DNA of 64,000 nucleotides from Polynucleobacter necessarius (GTDB taxonomy: Bacteria > Pseudomonadota > Gammaproteobacteria > Burkholderiales > Burkholderiaceae), in NCBI RefSeq assembly GCF_900095175.1, contig NZ_LT606946.1, positions 1,241,592-1,305,591 on the forward strand, written 5' to 3'. The notes under the pieces are model-generated. The model ran no database searches. It worked only from the letters and a program-made list of their open reading frames with translations, and was not told the DNA's origin. Below, piece after piece: positions 47,597 to 57,855 of this stretch. A program made the position numbers and the translations under genes. Positions within the stretch are counted from its first letter, which is position 1. Each line of letters opens with the position of its first letter.

Positions 47597-48709
47597 ATGG
47601 TTGAAAAAGTCATTCCCATACGTGTAGATGAAGGCAAAGGCCTTACGCCGTCCATTCCTGGGCAGCTTGTTGCCGCCAATACTTCAACCAAAGATACTCG
47701 GAGGCGCCCATTAAGGGATTTACGAATCTCCGTAACTGATCGATGTAATTTCCGCTGCACCTATTGCATGCCTAAGGAAATCTTCGACAAAGACTATCCC
47801 TACCTCTCTCATAGTGATTTGCTGAGCTTTGAAGAGATTGCTCGCCTAACAACTATCTTTGCGTCTCTGGGCGTAGAAAAAATTCGCCTTACCGGTGGTG
47901 AACCATTACTGCGAAAAAATCTTGAAGTGCTTGTTGAAATGCTGGCCAAAGTTCGCACTACAGCGAATCAACCGCTTGATTTAACACTCACTACCAATGG
48001 CAGCATTTTGCGCAAAAAGGCAGCTTCATTAAAAGCGGCAGGCTTGCATCGCCTCACCATTAGTCTGGATGGCCTAAATGACGACATCTTCAAAAAAATG
48101 AATGATGTCGACTTCCCGGTGACAGATGTACTGGATAGAATTGCTGCGACTCAAGAAGTAGGCTTCACTAATCTCAAAGTCAACATGGTTGTTAAGAAGG
48201 GTACAAACGATCAAGAGATTATTGGCATGGCCAAGCACTTCAAAGGTAGCGGCATTACGCTACGCTTTATTGAATTTATGGATGTGGGCAGCTCGAACGG
48301 TTGGGATATGTCACAAGTGCTCCCCTCTCAAGAAGTTGCCAATCGTATTAATGCCGTCTTCCCAATAGAGCCAATTGAGGCCAACTATCCTGGTGAAGTA
48401 GCGCAGCACTGGCGCTATCTTGATGGCTCCGGTGAAATTGGCTTTATTTCTAGCGTGACGCAAACTTTCTGTCATGAGTGCACGCGCGCTCGCATTTCCA
48501 CCGATGGACAGATGTATCTCTGCCTATTTGCAAACGAAGGTTTTGATTTCAAAACTCTCTTGCGTTCTGGTAGAAGTGATTTAGAAATTGCCAACGCCAT
48601 CATGTCCACATGGTCCGGACGCAATGATCACTATTCAGAAATTCGGGGATCCAATACCGCTGGATCGAAATCCTCGCGCAAGGTAGAAATGTCTTACATC
48701 GGCGGCTAA
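47597..48709 (+). CDS. moaA: GTP 3',8-cyclase MoaA
   Basis: A 370-residue radical SAM enzyme. The first 4Fe-4S cluster motif is in [14 protein letters not shown], and the second cluster cysteines are in [10 protein letters not shown]...LCLF. The C-terminus ends in the GG pair needed for activity. It makes 3',8-cyclo-GTP in molybdenum cofactor synthesis. Its stop overlaps the mobA ATG by one base. Confidence 0.97.
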   Translation: MVEKVIPIRVDEGKGLTPSIPGQLVAANTSTKDTRRRPLRDLRISVTDRCNFRCTYCMPKEIFDKDYPYLSHSDLLSFEEIARLTTIFASLGVEKIRLTGGEPLLRKNLEVLVEMLAKVRTTANQPLDLTLTTNGSILRKKAASLKAAGLHRLTISLDGLNDDIFKKMNDVDFPVTDVLDRIAATQEVGFTNLKVNMVVKKGTNDQEIIGMAKHFKGSGITLRFIEFMDVGSSNGWDMSQVLPSQEVANRINAVFPIEPIEANYPGEVAQHWRYLDGSGEIGFISSVTQTFCHECTRARISTDGQMYLCLFANEGFDFKTLLRSGRSDLEIANAIMSTWSGRNDHYSEIRGSNTAGSKSSRKVEMSYIGG

Positions 48710-49323
48710 TGATTACCTCAGAACACATTACTGGACTCATTTTGGCAGGAGGTCGCGCTCAGAGAATGGGTGGCATCGATAAAGGTTTAATCCCTTTTCA
48801 TGGCAAGCCCCTGATTGAATCTGCCATTAGTCGACTCAAGCCTCAAGTCAGCATCATTCTGATTAATGCCAATCGCAGTATTACCAAGTATGCACACTAC
48901 GGTTATCCAGTACTCATGGATGAAACTCCCGACTTCTCCGGCCCCTTAGCTGGTTTTTCAGTAGGTCTCAAGCACTGTAAAACACCTTACTTACTTACAT
49001 TACCCTGCGACTCCCCTTTATTGCCGGACGATCTTGCCCAAAAAATGGCAGCTGAACTGGAGAGCAATAATCTAGAGCTCGTCTTTGCCTCCTCAAAGGA
49101 AGAAGATGGCAAGATTTGGTCTCAGCCTGTTTTCTGCTTAATGAAAAGTCACTTGCAGGAATCCCTGGATACCTTTTTAAGTAAAGGCGAATTAAAAATT
49201 GATCGCTGGTTTAAAGAGTTGCGATCTGGCACGGTAGTTTTTGAAAATCCACAAGCGTTTGCCAATGTGAATACACCAGAAGAGTTAGCGGTTTTAGAAA
49301 AAATATCTTCATGTCGAACTTAA
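48709..49323 (+). CDS. mobA: Molybdenum cofactor guanylyltransferase MobA
   Basis: A 204-residue nucleotidyltransferase. GLILAGGRAQRMGGIDKGLIPFHGKPL is the MobA signature, and LTLPCDSPLLPDDL carries the metal-binding Asp. It adds GMP to Mo-molybdopterin. It overlaps moaA by one base and moeA by 13, so the three are translationally coupled. Confidence 0.95.
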   Translation: MITSEHITGLILAGGRAQRMGGIDKGLIPFHGKPLIESAISRLKPQVSIILINANRSITKYAHYGYPVLMDETPDFSGPLAGFSVGLKHCKTPYLLTLPCDSPLLPDDLAQKMAAELESNNLELVFASSKEEDGKIWSQPVFCLMKSHLQESLDTFLSKGELKIDRWFKELRSGTVVFENPQAFANVNTPEELAVLEKISSCRT

Positions 49324-50642
49324 AGCATATACCTCCAAGCGATCCAATTTATATCAGCGGCTCACTGCATGTTGCCCAAGCTCGCATAGCGATCTCCGAT
49401 CTAGTAAAAGACTTAATCACCGAATCACATGAAGGTGCTGAGTCTGGCGCTATTGAATGCATCACGTTAGATCAAGCTATCGATCGCATCCTGGCGAAAG
49501 ATTTGCTCTCACCGATTGATGTTCCTGTTGCCGATAACTCAGCAATGGATGGCTTTGCATTTAATGGCGATTGCTTAGGTCAAAGCGAAGATCTTATTAA
49601 CCTCAACGTGATCGGCACTGCCTTTGCTGGCAGGCCCTATGAAGGTAGCATTGCTCCAGGGGAATGCATCAAGATCATGACTGGCGCCCTAATGCCAAAT
49701 GATTGCGATACCGTGATCCCCCATGAATTTACAGAACCCCAAAGTCCTGGTGATGACTCGATCGTGTCATTCAAGGCAAACCGAGTGAAGTGTGGTGAAA
49801 ACCGACGCTTGCGTGAAGAAGACTTACAACAAGGTAAGCCAGCAATTGCTGCAGGGCGATTATTGCGTCCTTCTGATCTCGGTCTTGCTGCCTCCCTCGG
49901 CATCTCCGAACTTGAAGTCCATCGAAAGTTAAGGGTCGCCATACTCTCTTCAGGCGATGAATTACGCCCATTGGGACAAACATTAGAAGCTGGCAATATT
50001 TACGATAGCAATCGCTATAGCTTGATCGGATTACTCAAGCGCCTGGACTTAGAAATCATTGATTGCGGAATTGTGCGTGATGATCCCGCGTCACTGAAAG
50101 CTGCCTTTATGGACGCTGCCTCAAAAGCAGATGTCCTCATCTCTTCTGGTGGCGTCTCTGCTGGTGAAGCGGACTTCACTAAGCAAATCATGCAAGAACT
50201 CGGTGATGTGGGTTTTTGGAAAATCGCTATGCGGCCGGGTCGCCCCATGGCTTTTGGGATGCTGAGGCCAGTTCAAGACTCCAGCCGTAAAACCCTCTTC
50301 TTTGGCTTACCCGGAAATCCAGTAGCAGTCATGGTGACCTTCTATCAATTTGTACGGTCCGCCTTATTGCAACTCAATGGCGCAAGCCAGACTGAGCCGC
50401 CAATAATGCAGGCGATTGCCGAGGCACCCATTAGAAAGCGCCCAGGCCGGACAGAGTTTCAACGTGCCATTTTGGAGCGCGGCACAGACGGAAAGCCTAT
50501 AGTCAAACTGACTGGCAGCCAAGGTGCGGGAATTTTGCGATCAATGAGTGAGGCCAATTGTTTTGTGATTCTGTCTCATGAGCAAGGAAATGTGGCTGCT
50601 GGGGACTGGGTAGATGTGGCGCTTTTCGATGGACTGCTTTAA
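49311..50642 (+). CDS. moeA: Molybdopterin molybdenumtransferase MoeA
   Basis: 443 residues. PVADNSAMDGFAF, the GECIKIMTGALMPNDCDTVIPHE motif and SSGGVSAGEADF with FGLPGNPVAVMVTF cover the MoeA domains. MoeA inserts molybdate into adenylated molybdopterin. The ATG lies 13 bases before the mobA stop. A Mog-type partner gene is at 59229. Confidence 0.96.
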   Translation: MSNLKHIPPSDPIYISGSLHVAQARIAISDLVKDLITESHEGAESGAIECITLDQAIDRILAKDLLSPIDVPVADNSAMDGFAFNGDCLGQSEDLINLNVIGTAFAGRPYEGSIAPGECIKIMTGALMPNDCDTVIPHEFTEPQSPGDDSIVSFKANRVKCGENRRLREEDLQQGKPAIAAGRLLRPSDLGLAASLGISELEVHRKLRVAILSSGDELRPLGQTLEAGNIYDSNRYSLIGLLKRLDLEIIDCGIVRDDPASLKAAFMDAASKADVLISSGGVSAGEADFTKQIMQELGDVGFWKIAMRPGRPMAFGMLRPVQDSSRKTLFFGLPGNPVAVMVTFYQFVRSALLQLNGASQTEPPIMQAIAEAPIRKRPGRTEFQRAILERGTDGKPIVKLTGSQGAGILRSMSEANCFVILSHEQGNVAAGDWVDVALFDGLL

Positions 50643-50653
50643 GATTGCACCTC

Positions 50654-50947
50654 ATGAAACTCACCAAAAAAGAAATTGTCTTCCTAGACCCAATGCATAC
50701 CGCCAAAACTCTGGTTTTGGTTTACCTGTGCTTCTCGGTTCCTATTGTGTTGTTAGCCTTATTTGTGGCATTCATTCGTGATGGTGCGATACCTGGATTT
50801 ACCGTACTATCAGCACTGATACTGAATGCCATACTTGGCTTCGCACTGCTGTGGATTGCCTGCAAGGTTTACAACTGGGTAGCAGAAAAATTTGGTGGGA
50901 TCGAACTGGCTCTTCGTGAGCTTCCAGAAGAAATTGAAGCCGACTAA
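50654..50947 (+). CDS. Small membrane protein of unknown function
   Basis: A 97-residue protein with two hydrophobic segments (about 18-41 and 49-72) and an acidic C-terminus (LRELPEEIEAD). I do not recognise a domain. The ATG at 50654 is chosen; a TTG nine bases earlier is also in frame. It follows moeA by 11 bases in the same direction and may be co-transcribed. A terminator-like hairpin, CGACTAA-tttc-TTAGTCG, overlaps its stop codon. Confidence 0.7.
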   Translation: MKLTKKEIVFLDPMHTAKTLVLVYLCFSVPIVLLALFVAFIRDGAIPGFTVLSALILNAILGFALLWIACKVYNWVAEKFGGIELALRELPEEIEAD

Positions 50948-50970
50948 TTTCTTAGTCGATTTCATTTTTC
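50941..50970 (+). terminator. Terminator-like hairpin after the moa/moe gene run
   Basis: CGACTAA (50941-50947) pairs with TTAGTCG (50952-50958) around a TTTC tetraloop, followed by ATTTCATTTTT. The stem is AT-rich and includes the stop codon of the preceding gene. Confidence 0.5.
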
Positions 50971-50993
50971 CAGCTTATTTGACTGTCTCTTAC

Positions 50994-52007
50994 TTAAGCA
51001 CTTAATACTTCAGTATTAATTAAGCTTGGTGGTTTTTTTCCATCAAGTGCTGCTCGTAAATTTTGTACTGCGAGATCAACCATCGCTCTACGCGTTTTTT
51101 CTGTAGCGCTGGCAATGTGTGGAGCCAACACAATATTGCTGCACTTGAGTAACTCCGGATGCACTTGAGGCTCACCTTCAAAAACATCTAAGCCTGCCGC
51201 AAATATTTTTCCACTTTGCAATGCTTGCGCTAACGCTGCATCATCCACAATACCGCCGCGAGCAATATTAACCAGGGTTGCAGACGGTTTCATCATGGCG
51301 ATTTCTGCAGCGCCAATCGTGTGATGATTTTGAGCTGTGTACGGTAGAACCAGTACAACATGGTCAGCAGTGCGGAGTAACTCTTCTTTCGACACATAAG
51401 TGGCACCGCACGCTTTTTCATCAGCCTCAGATAAAGGGTTGCGATTGTGATAAATCACCTTCATCCCAAAACCTAAGGCACGCTTAGCAATACCTTGACC
51501 AATACGGCCCATACCGATAATTCCAAGAGTACTGTGATGCAAATCCATTCCCAGTGGGTTAGTCACAATCGACCATTGCCCCCACTTACCAGCTCGCACC
51601 CAATGCTCCGATTCCGTAATCCGCCTTGCAGTTGCCATTAACAAAGCAAAGCCAAAATCAGCCGTTGTATCCGTAAGAACATCAGGGGTATTAGTGGCCA
51701 TGACACCAGCAGCAGTAATCGCTGGGACATCAAAATTGTTATACTCGACAGAAATATTGGCGACCACCTTCAAATTTTTAGCTTCGGAAAGGGCGGTAAC
51801 ATCAACCCTCTCACTGCCCGTTACCAAAGCCCCTTCAACCTCTGAAAGCGCTTTTTTTAGCTCCTCAGGGGTCGTTACTTTATCGAGCTGGTTAGAGAGA
51901 ACCTCATAGGACTCCTCCAATTTGGCTAGCGCCTCAGGAAATATCGCCCTGGCGACCAAAATCTTAGGTTTGGAGGAAGTTGTGGAGTGATTTGCTGGAG
52001 TGTTCAT
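50994..52007 (-). CDS. D-2-hydroxyacid dehydrogenase (glyoxylate/hydroxypyruvate reductase type)
   Basis: A 337-residue NAD(P)-dependent dehydrogenase. The nucleotide fold has IIGMGRIGQGIAKRA, the substrate Arg is in NIARGGIVDD, Glu in VFEGEPQVHP and catalytic His in APHIASAT. The early VVANISVEYNNFDVPA segment matches GhrB/glyoxylate reductases. It probably reduces glyoxylate or hydroxypyruvate. The ATG at 52007 is chosen; another in-frame ATG lies 18 bases upstream. Confidence 0.9.
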   Translation of the reverse strand: MNTPANHSTTSSKPKILVARAIFPEALAKLEESYEVLSNQLDKVTTPEELKKALSEVEGALVTGSERVDVTALSEAKNLKVVANISVEYNNFDVPAITAAGVMATNTPDVLTDTTADFGFALLMATARRITESEHWVRAGKWGQWSIVTNPLGMDLHHSTLGIIGMGRIGQGIAKRALGFGMKVIYHNRNPLSEADEKACGATYVSKEELLRTADHVVLVLPYTAQNHHTIGAAEIAMMKPSATLVNIARGGIVDDAALAQALQSGKIFAAGLDVFEGEPQVHPELLKCSNIVLAPHIASATEKTRRAMVDLAVQNLRAALDGKKPPSLINTEVLSA

Positions 52008-52091
52008 AGCGTAACTGTACCTCATCTAAATTGCGGATTTTGCCTGAAAGATAGGCTGATTCAGCTAAAATTGAGTTTTTATAACTTGGCA

Positions 52092-52107
52092 GTCCATTGG
52101 TATGGAC
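52092..52107 (+). other. Hairpin in the fdxA leader
   Basis: GTCCAT-tggt-ATGGAC forms a six-pair hairpin ending 19 bases before the ferredoxin start. No T-run follows, so it is more likely an mRNA stability or control element than a terminator. Confidence 0.35.
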
Positions 52108-52126
52108 GCCTTACCAGCACACCATC

Positions 52127-52450
52127 ATGACTTACGTTGTTACCGAAGCTTGTATCCGCTGCAAATACACTGATTGCGTTGATGTCTGCCCAGTCGATTG
52201 CTTTCGTGAAGGCCCTAACTTTTTAGTAATCGATCCTGATGAGTGCATCGATTGCGCGGTATGTGCACCTGAGTGCCCAGTCAATGCAATTTATGCAGAA
52301 GATGATGTGCCTGGTGATCAGCAGGCCTTCATCAAACTCAATGCTGAATTGTCACCTTCATGGACATCGATTACCAAATCTAAAGCTGCACTGCCAGAGG
52401 CAGAAGAGTGGAAAGACGTTATAAATAAACTTGACCAACTGGTAAAGTAA
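52127..52450 (+). CDS. fdxA: Ferredoxin FdxA, 7Fe type
   Basis: A 107-residue ferredoxin. The first cysteine group [18 protein letters not shown] and the second [14 protein letters not shown] hold a 3Fe-4S and a 4Fe-4S cluster, with a helical C-terminal extension of the Azotobacter FdI type. It transfers electrons in the cytoplasm. Its gene is followed after one base by a ferredoxin-NADP reductase gene, its likely partner. Confidence 0.95.
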   Translation: MTYVVTEACIRCKYTDCVDVCPVDCFREGPNFLVIDPDECIDCAVCAPECPVNAIYAEDDVPGDQQAFIKLNAELSPSWTSITKSKAALPEAEEWKDVINKLDQLVK

Positions 52451-52451
52451 A

Positions 52452-53498
52452 TTGCACTCCCCCATTGAAACCGATGCAGTCATTATTGGCGCCGGTCCAG
52501 TGGGACTCTTCCAAGTCTTCGAACTTGGACTTCTAGAAATTAAAGCGCATGTCATTGACTCTCTTGCTGAAGTAGGCGGTCAATGTATTGAGCTCTATCC
52601 AGATAAACCAATCTATGACATTCCGGCAATTCCGGTTTGCACTGGTCGCGAACTGATTGGCAATCTACTCAAACAAATTGAGCCATTCAAGCCACAGTTC
52701 CACTTAAATCAAGAGGTCTCCACCCTAGAGAAGCAAGCTGATGGCCGCTTTCTGATTCGGACAAGCCAAGATCAGCAATTTTTAACTAAGGCTATTTTTA
52801 TAGCTGCTGGTGTTGGTGCATTTCAACCACGAACACTCAATCTGGATGGCATTGAGGCTTTTGTAGATAAACAGGTCTTCTATCGCGTCACAAACCCTGA
52901 ACAATTTGCAGGCAAGTGCATGGTCATTTGTGGTGGCGGAGATTCCGCGCTAGATTGGGCCTTACATTTTGTTGATCATGCTGCAAGCGTCACACTAATT
53001 CACCGAAGAGACGAATTTAAAGCGGCTCCTCAATCAGTGGCCAAGATGCGCGCTCTTTGCGCCGCCGGGAGGATGCAACTCATCATCGGACAAATTACCG
53101 GTCTTGAAACCTCTCATGACAAACTCACTGAAATTGCTGTCACCAATATTGATGGTGAAATTCAAAATATTGGCTTAGATGCACTCTTATTGTTTTATGG
53201 CCTCTCCCCCAAGTTGGGCCCTATTGCTGACTGGGGTCTCGATATCGATCGCAAGCAAATTGCTGTGGATACGACGGCCTGCTTTCAGACTAGCACTCCT
53301 GGTATTTACGCTGTCGGAGACATCAATATCTACCCCGGCAAGAAAAAATTAATTCTGTCTGGCTTTCATGAGGCGGCATTAGCAGCCTTTGCTGCCGCAG
53401 CCTATCTGGCCCCAGAAAAGCAGATTCAGCTCCAGTACACCATCACTTCCCCAAAGCTCCATAAAGCGCTTGGGGTAAGCCCACCGACATTCGAGTAA
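52452..53498 (+). CDS. Ferredoxin-NADP+ reductase, thioredoxin reductase-like type
   Basis: A 348-residue FAD/NADPH enzyme. FAD binding is in [24 protein letters not shown] binding in [14 protein letters not shown], and the C-terminal FAD contact in [29 protein letters not shown]. It lacks the CxxC of thioredoxin reductases, so it is the TrxR-like FNR type, likely to reduce the FdxA encoded directly upstream. The start is a TTG one base after the fdxA stop. Confidence 0.92.
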   Translation: MHSPIETDAVIIGAGPVGLFQVFELGLLEIKAHVIDSLAEVGGQCIELYPDKPIYDIPAIPVCTGRELIGNLLKQIEPFKPQFHLNQEVSTLEKQADGRFLIRTSQDQQFLTKAIFIAAGVGAFQPRTLNLDGIEAFVDKQVFYRVTNPEQFAGKCMVICGGGDSALDWALHFVDHAASVTLIHRRDEFKAAPQSVAKMRALCAAGRMQLIIGQITGLETSHDKLTEIAVTNIDGEIQNIGLDALLLFYGLSPKLGPIADWGLDIDRKQIAVDTTACFQTSTPGIYAVGDINIYPGKKKLILSGFHEAALAAFAAAAYLAPEKQIQLQYTITSPKLHKALGVSPPTFE

Positions 53499-53536
53499 GC
53501 TCTTAATATCACTGAATCATTTAGCTGAATAAACCT

Positions 53537-54331
53537 ATGCGTCAATATCACAACCTCATGAAGGAAGTCCTCGAAAAGGGCGTCCAAAAGTCTGATAGAA
53601 CCGGAACTGGCACCATTTCCATCTTCGGTCACCAGATGCGCTTTAATCTGGCCGAAGGCTTTCCGATGGTCACCACCAAGAAACTCCATCTTAAGTCCAT
53701 CATCTTAGAGTTGCTATGGTTTCTCAAAGGCAGCACTGATAACAACTGGCTCAAAGAGCGTGGTGTTTCTATTTGGAATGAATGGGCAGCCCCTGATGGT
53801 GACCTGGGTCCAATTTATGGCTACCAGTGGCGTTCATGGCCTGCGCCCAATGGTGAGCATATTGACCAAATCGCTGAAGTTGTAGAGACCCTTAAAAAAA
53901 ATCCTGACTCACGTCGCATTATTGTTTCTGCGTGGAACGTGGCTGATATTCCTCGCATGGCTTTAGCGCCTTGCCATGCTTTCTTTCAGTTCTATGTTGC
54001 TGAGGGAAAACTTTCTTGCCAGCTATACCAGCGCAGTGCCGATATCTTCTTAGGCGTACCTTTCAATATTGCTAGCTATGCCCTACTGACCCACATGATG
54101 GCGCAGCAGTGTAATTTAGAGGTAGGTGGCTTTGTCTGGACTGGCGGCGACTGCCATCTGTATAGCAACCATTTAGAGCAAGTAGATCTTCAACTATCGA
54201 GAGACTTCTTCCCGCTACCCAGGCTCAATATTTTGCGCAAGCCAGATTCCATTTTGGATTATGAATTCGAAGATTTTGAAATTGCTGGCTATGAATCCCA
54301 TCCCGCCATTAAAGCTCCAGTAGCTGTTTAA
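53537..54331 (+). CDS. thyA: Thymidylate synthase
   Basis: 264 residues, the same length as E. coli Thy[20 protein letters not shown] starts it, and the active site Cys is in [12 protein letters not shown]. It methylates dUMP using methylene-tetrahydrofolate. folA follows 14 bases later and regenerates tetrahydrofolate from the dihydrofolate produced. Confidence 0.98.
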   Translation: MRQYHNLMKEVLEKGVQKSDRTGTGTISIFGHQMRFNLAEGFPMVTTKKLHLKSIILELLWFLKGSTDNNWLKERGVSIWNEWAAPDGDLGPIYGYQWRSWPAPNGEHIDQIAEVVETLKKNPDSRRIIVSAWNVADIPRMALAPCHAFFQFYVAEGKLSCQLYQRSADIFLGVPFNIASYALLTHMMAQQCNLEVGGFVWTGGDCHLYSNHLEQVDLQLSRDFFPLPRLNILRKPDSILDYEFEDFEIAGYESHPAIKAPVAV

Positions 54332-54345
54332 GAAATGAGAAACTC

Positions 54346-54843
54346 ATGACTGTAGCCAAATACCCCGCTATCTCGATGATTGTTGCCCGCTCACGTAATC
54401 ACGTGATTGGTCGTGACAACCAAATGCCTTGGAAGATTTCTGCTGATCTACAGTTCTTTAAAAAAGTGACCATGGGTCATCCAGTCATCATGGGTCGCAA
54501 GACTTGGGAATCTATTGGTCGCCCGCTTCCTGGACGTCGCAATATTGTGGTGAGTCGCAATGCTGACTTACAGCTCACAGGCGCAGAAGTCGTCAACTCA
54601 CTCGATGCAGCACTCACTACTTTGAATGAATTCCCACGCGTATTTGTGATTGGCGGAGAGCAACTCTTCACCCAAGCATTCCCGAAAGCAGATCGTCTTT
54701 ACATCACAGAAATTGATATTGATATTGACGGTGGCGACACCTTCTTTGAAGTTCCCAATCCAGAGGAATGGAAAGAGATTGAGCGCACCCCAGCGTCTGA
54801 GAGGGAGATTGCATTTAATTTCATTACGCTTGAGCGCAAATAA
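54346..54843 (+). CDS. folA: Dihydrofolate reductase
   Basis: 165 residues. IGRDNQMPWKISADLQFFKK with the catalytic acidic residue, GRKTWESIGRPLPGR, and GGEQLFTQAFPKADRLYITEI match FolA. It reduces dihydrofolate with NADPH and pairs with thyA upstream. Confidence 0.97.
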   Translation: MTVAKYPAISMIVARSRNHVIGRDNQMPWKISADLQFFKKVTMGHPVIMGRKTWESIGRPLPGRRNIVVSRNADLQLTGAEVVNSLDAALTTLNEFPRVFVIGGEQLFTQAFPKADRLYITEIDIDIDGGDTFFEVPNPEEWKEIERTPASEREIAFNFITLERK

Positions 54844-54903
54844 AAAATCATCCCTCATTAAAAGCTATTTTTATTAAATTACCCTCAACATCAAGGTTAG
54901 CAA

Positions 54904-56613
54904 ATGCACCTCTTAAGCCGTATTACTTTTGCATCAATCTGTTTACTTTCCGCCAGCCAAATAGCTAATGCTGCCGGGAATGCCGACACCATTTTCTATG
55001 GCGGTGATATTGTCACAATGAATAAGGCGCAGCCTGCAGCTGAAGCTGTGGCTATTCAGGGCGGGAAAGATTGCCAAGGTCGGCTCTTTATCCCAAGTTA
55101 AAAGCTTGCAAGGAAAAGATACCAAATTAATTAACTTAAATGGCCAAACATTAATGCCGGGCTTAGTTGAACCCCATGTGCACATTATAGGAACGGCATT
55201 CTCAGAAGAGATTTTTCTAAATCTATCCAACTTCACAATGCCCCATGACACCCTGGATAGCTTGGTAGCAAAACTGACTGCATATAGTAAAAACTTTAAA
55301 GACGGTGAGTGGGTCAATGCATTTGGAGTTGATCCATCCAGAACCGATCCTTTTATGTCCGAACTAACAGCGGATATCTTAGATAGAGTATCGACGACGA
55401 AACCCGTATTTGTATTAAATCAAAGCTTACATATTGCCTATGCCAATCACAAAGCATTGGAAATGGCTGGACTCAATGATTCAAGCCCCAACCCCAAGGG
55501 CGGCACGCTTTTAAAAGATAGCAAGGGACGCCTAACGGGTGTGGTCTATGAAGTTCCAGCTTTCGAATTATTTCTAAGCAAGATGCCTTTGCCTACTCAA
55601 GAAGTTATTGAGCAAGCTGTGGCTAAGGTTGGTCAAAGACTGGTTAGCAAGGGCGTCACCCCTTCAGCAGAAATTACTGTTAGCAGTTATCTTGGGGTTG
55701 ATAAAGAATATGCTCTATTCAACACCATGACGCGCAATGGTAAGTTGCCTGTCAGGGTTAGGGGTTATATGTACTCAAGCGCATACCCAACCTCGAATAA
55801 GAGCTATAAGCCAGGGCAAGGTGATGACACGTTTAAATTAATCGGTGTCAAAATTGTGGCTGATGGCTCCAATCAAGGCTTGACCGGTGCGATGATCAAG
55901 CCATACGACTATCCAGCTGGGACAAGCAATACAGGTACCCTCAACTTTACGGAGCAGGAACTCTACGATCTAGCTAAACCAGGGTTTGATGAGGGCTGGC
56001 AAATCTCGGTTCACTCAAATGGCGACAAATCAATTGAACAGACTTTGAATGTTTTTTCTAAGTTAGTCAAAAAAACCATCTGATGCCAAATCAAGATTAA
56101 GAATTGAGCATTTCACAGTACCAACCTGAGACGCAAATTGATAAAGCAGCAAAGCTTGGGGTTGTTCCTGGTTTTACCATTGGGCACACCGACTATTGGG
56201 GCGAGGCGTTTCATAATCATCTAATAGGGGCAGAAAGAGCTGATCGAATTGATCCTAGCGCAACTATGATTAAAAAAGGTATGCATTTTGCGTACCATAG
56301 CGATTCCCCAGTCTCACCAATTCACCCCCTCAAGTACGCTTCCGAAGGCGCATCTCGACTATGGCAAGTTGCACCACAAAAGGTATTAAATCCAAGCCAA
56401 AAGGTGTCTATTAATAATGCTTTAAAAGCCATCACAATTGATGTCGCCTATCAACTAAAGATGGATGACAAGATTGGATCGGTTGAAGTGGGCAAATATG
56501 CTGACTTCGTCATCGTGAATCAGAATCCGATGAAAACGGACGCATACAAAATTAGAGATATTGAAGTTAATGAAACCTGGGTTAATGGAAAACAGGTATT
56601 TAAGAAGCAGTAA
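54904..56613 (+). pseudogene. Exported amidohydrolase (YtcJ/amidohydrolase-3 type) with three frameshifts
   Basis: Three pieces, 54904-55101, 55106-56083 and 56104-56613, join into one amidohydrolase of about 565 residues. It has a signal peptide (to ANAA), an N-terminal GGDIVTMN, metal-binding GLVEPHVHI, the HSNGDKSIEQ and EHFT segments, GFTIGHTDYWG, HSDSPVSPI, and a C-terminal VGKYADFVIVNQNPM. Each break is a +1 shift: AAA at 55066-55068, seven A at 56069-56075, and near 56119-56126. The family hydrolyses amide or ester bonds in cyclic or formyl compounds; substrate is unknown. With all three breaks it cannot give a full protein. Confidence 0.85.
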
Positions 56614-56636
56614 ACATTTTTATATCTGCCCCATAA

Positions 56637-56667
56637 GAAAGGCCACCCCAAGGTGGCTTTTCTTTAT
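56637..56667. terminator. Terminator between the two broken genes
   Basis: AAAGGCCACC-ccaa-GGTGGCTTTTCTTT forms a compact hairpin with flanking A and T runs, usable in both directions. It separates the amidohydrolase remnant from the convergent TRAP binding protein gene. Confidence 0.8.
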
Positions 56668-56701
56668 CTGCAATTAATATCCTACCCTTGGCACCCTGGC
56701 C

Positions 56702-57810
56702 TTAAAACTTCTTCGCAAAACTGTATTGCGCAAATGCCTGTTCTGCGACATTAAACCACTGCACTTCCATGTTTCTGAATACGCGGTAATCTTCAAAGAT
56801 CTTCTTGAACTGAGGGTTCTTAGCCGATTCTTCAGCATAGGTTTCTTGGCTAGCCTTGAAGCAGGCATCCATAACTGAGGTGTTGAACTTGCGTAATACT
56901 GCACCACCTTGAACCAGGCGTTGCAACGCTGGTGGATTCAAAGCATCGTACTTGGCACACATATCAGTGTGAGCCTCAAAACAGGCTGCTTGCCATGCAG
57001 CTTGGTATGCAGGCGGCAATGAATCCCACTGCTTTTTATTCACTAGGAATGAAAGGCTAGCCGCACCCTCCCAGAATGCGAGGTAGTAATAATTTTTAGC
57101 AACCTTAGCTAAGCCCAACTTCTCATCATCATAGGGACCCACAAATTCTGCAGCATCAATCGTACCTTTTTCTAATGCTGAATAAATTTCGCCAGCAGGC
57201 AACTGCTGTGGCACCACACCTAACTTCGCAAGCACTTGGCCCGCAAATCCAGCGATACGGAACTTGAGCCCCTTGAGATCTTCTGGTGATTTAATTTCTT
57301 TGCGGAACCAGCCACCCATCTGAGTACCAGTTTGCCCACCCAAGAAGTTGACGACGTTATAGCTAGCGTAGAGCTCGCGCATCAGCTTCATGCCATTACC
57401 ATGCAACATCCAAGCAGATTGCTGGCGCGCCGTCATGCCAAATGGTGCTGCAGTATCAAAGATAAAAGCGCTGTTCTTACCTATGTAGTAATAGCTGGCA
57501 GTATGGCCACACAGTAATAGCTGGCAGTATGGCCACACTCCACCGTACCATTTTGAACCGCATCCAATACTTGCAGGACTGGAACCACCTCACCCGCAGC
57601 GAACACTTTGACATTGAACTTGCTATCAGTTGCTTTGCGCAAGGCGTTGGCAAATACTTCCGGCGCACCAATTAAAGTATCTAATGATTTAGGAAAACTT
57701 GAGACCAAACGCCAATTCAAGGTTGGCAAACTCTGTACAATAGACGGGGCAGCTAATGCGGCTGCACCCGCACCAATAGTTGCCTTCTTTAAAAAGGAAC
57801 GTCTTTGCAT
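56702..57810 (-). pseudogene. Tat-exported TRAP transporter binding protein (DctP/TakP type), broken by a 26-bp duplication
   Basis: The N-terminal piece has a twin-arginine signal (QRRSFLKKA) and the start of a TRAP solute-binding protein. It reads through ECGHTASYY and then leaves frame. The rest resumes at GHTASYYYIGKNSAF and runs to the C-terminus with FGMTARQQSAW, GGWFRKEI and FVGPYDDEKLGL, typical of TakP-like proteins that bind 2-oxo acids. The cause is an exact 26-bp tandem duplication at 57487-57538. Without one copy the gene would code for about 360 residues. The ATG at 57810 follows GGAGAAGAAG. No permease genes lie beside it. Confidence 0.85.
57487..57538. repeat. Perfect 26-bp tandem duplication
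   Basis: Copies 57487-57512 and 57513-57538 are identical. The unit is not a multiple of three, so the second copy shifts the reading frame of the TRAP binding protein gene. Confidence 0.97.
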
Positions 57811-57855
57811 CTTCTTCTCCATAATATTTTTACTTTATAAGGTTGTTTCGTATTT

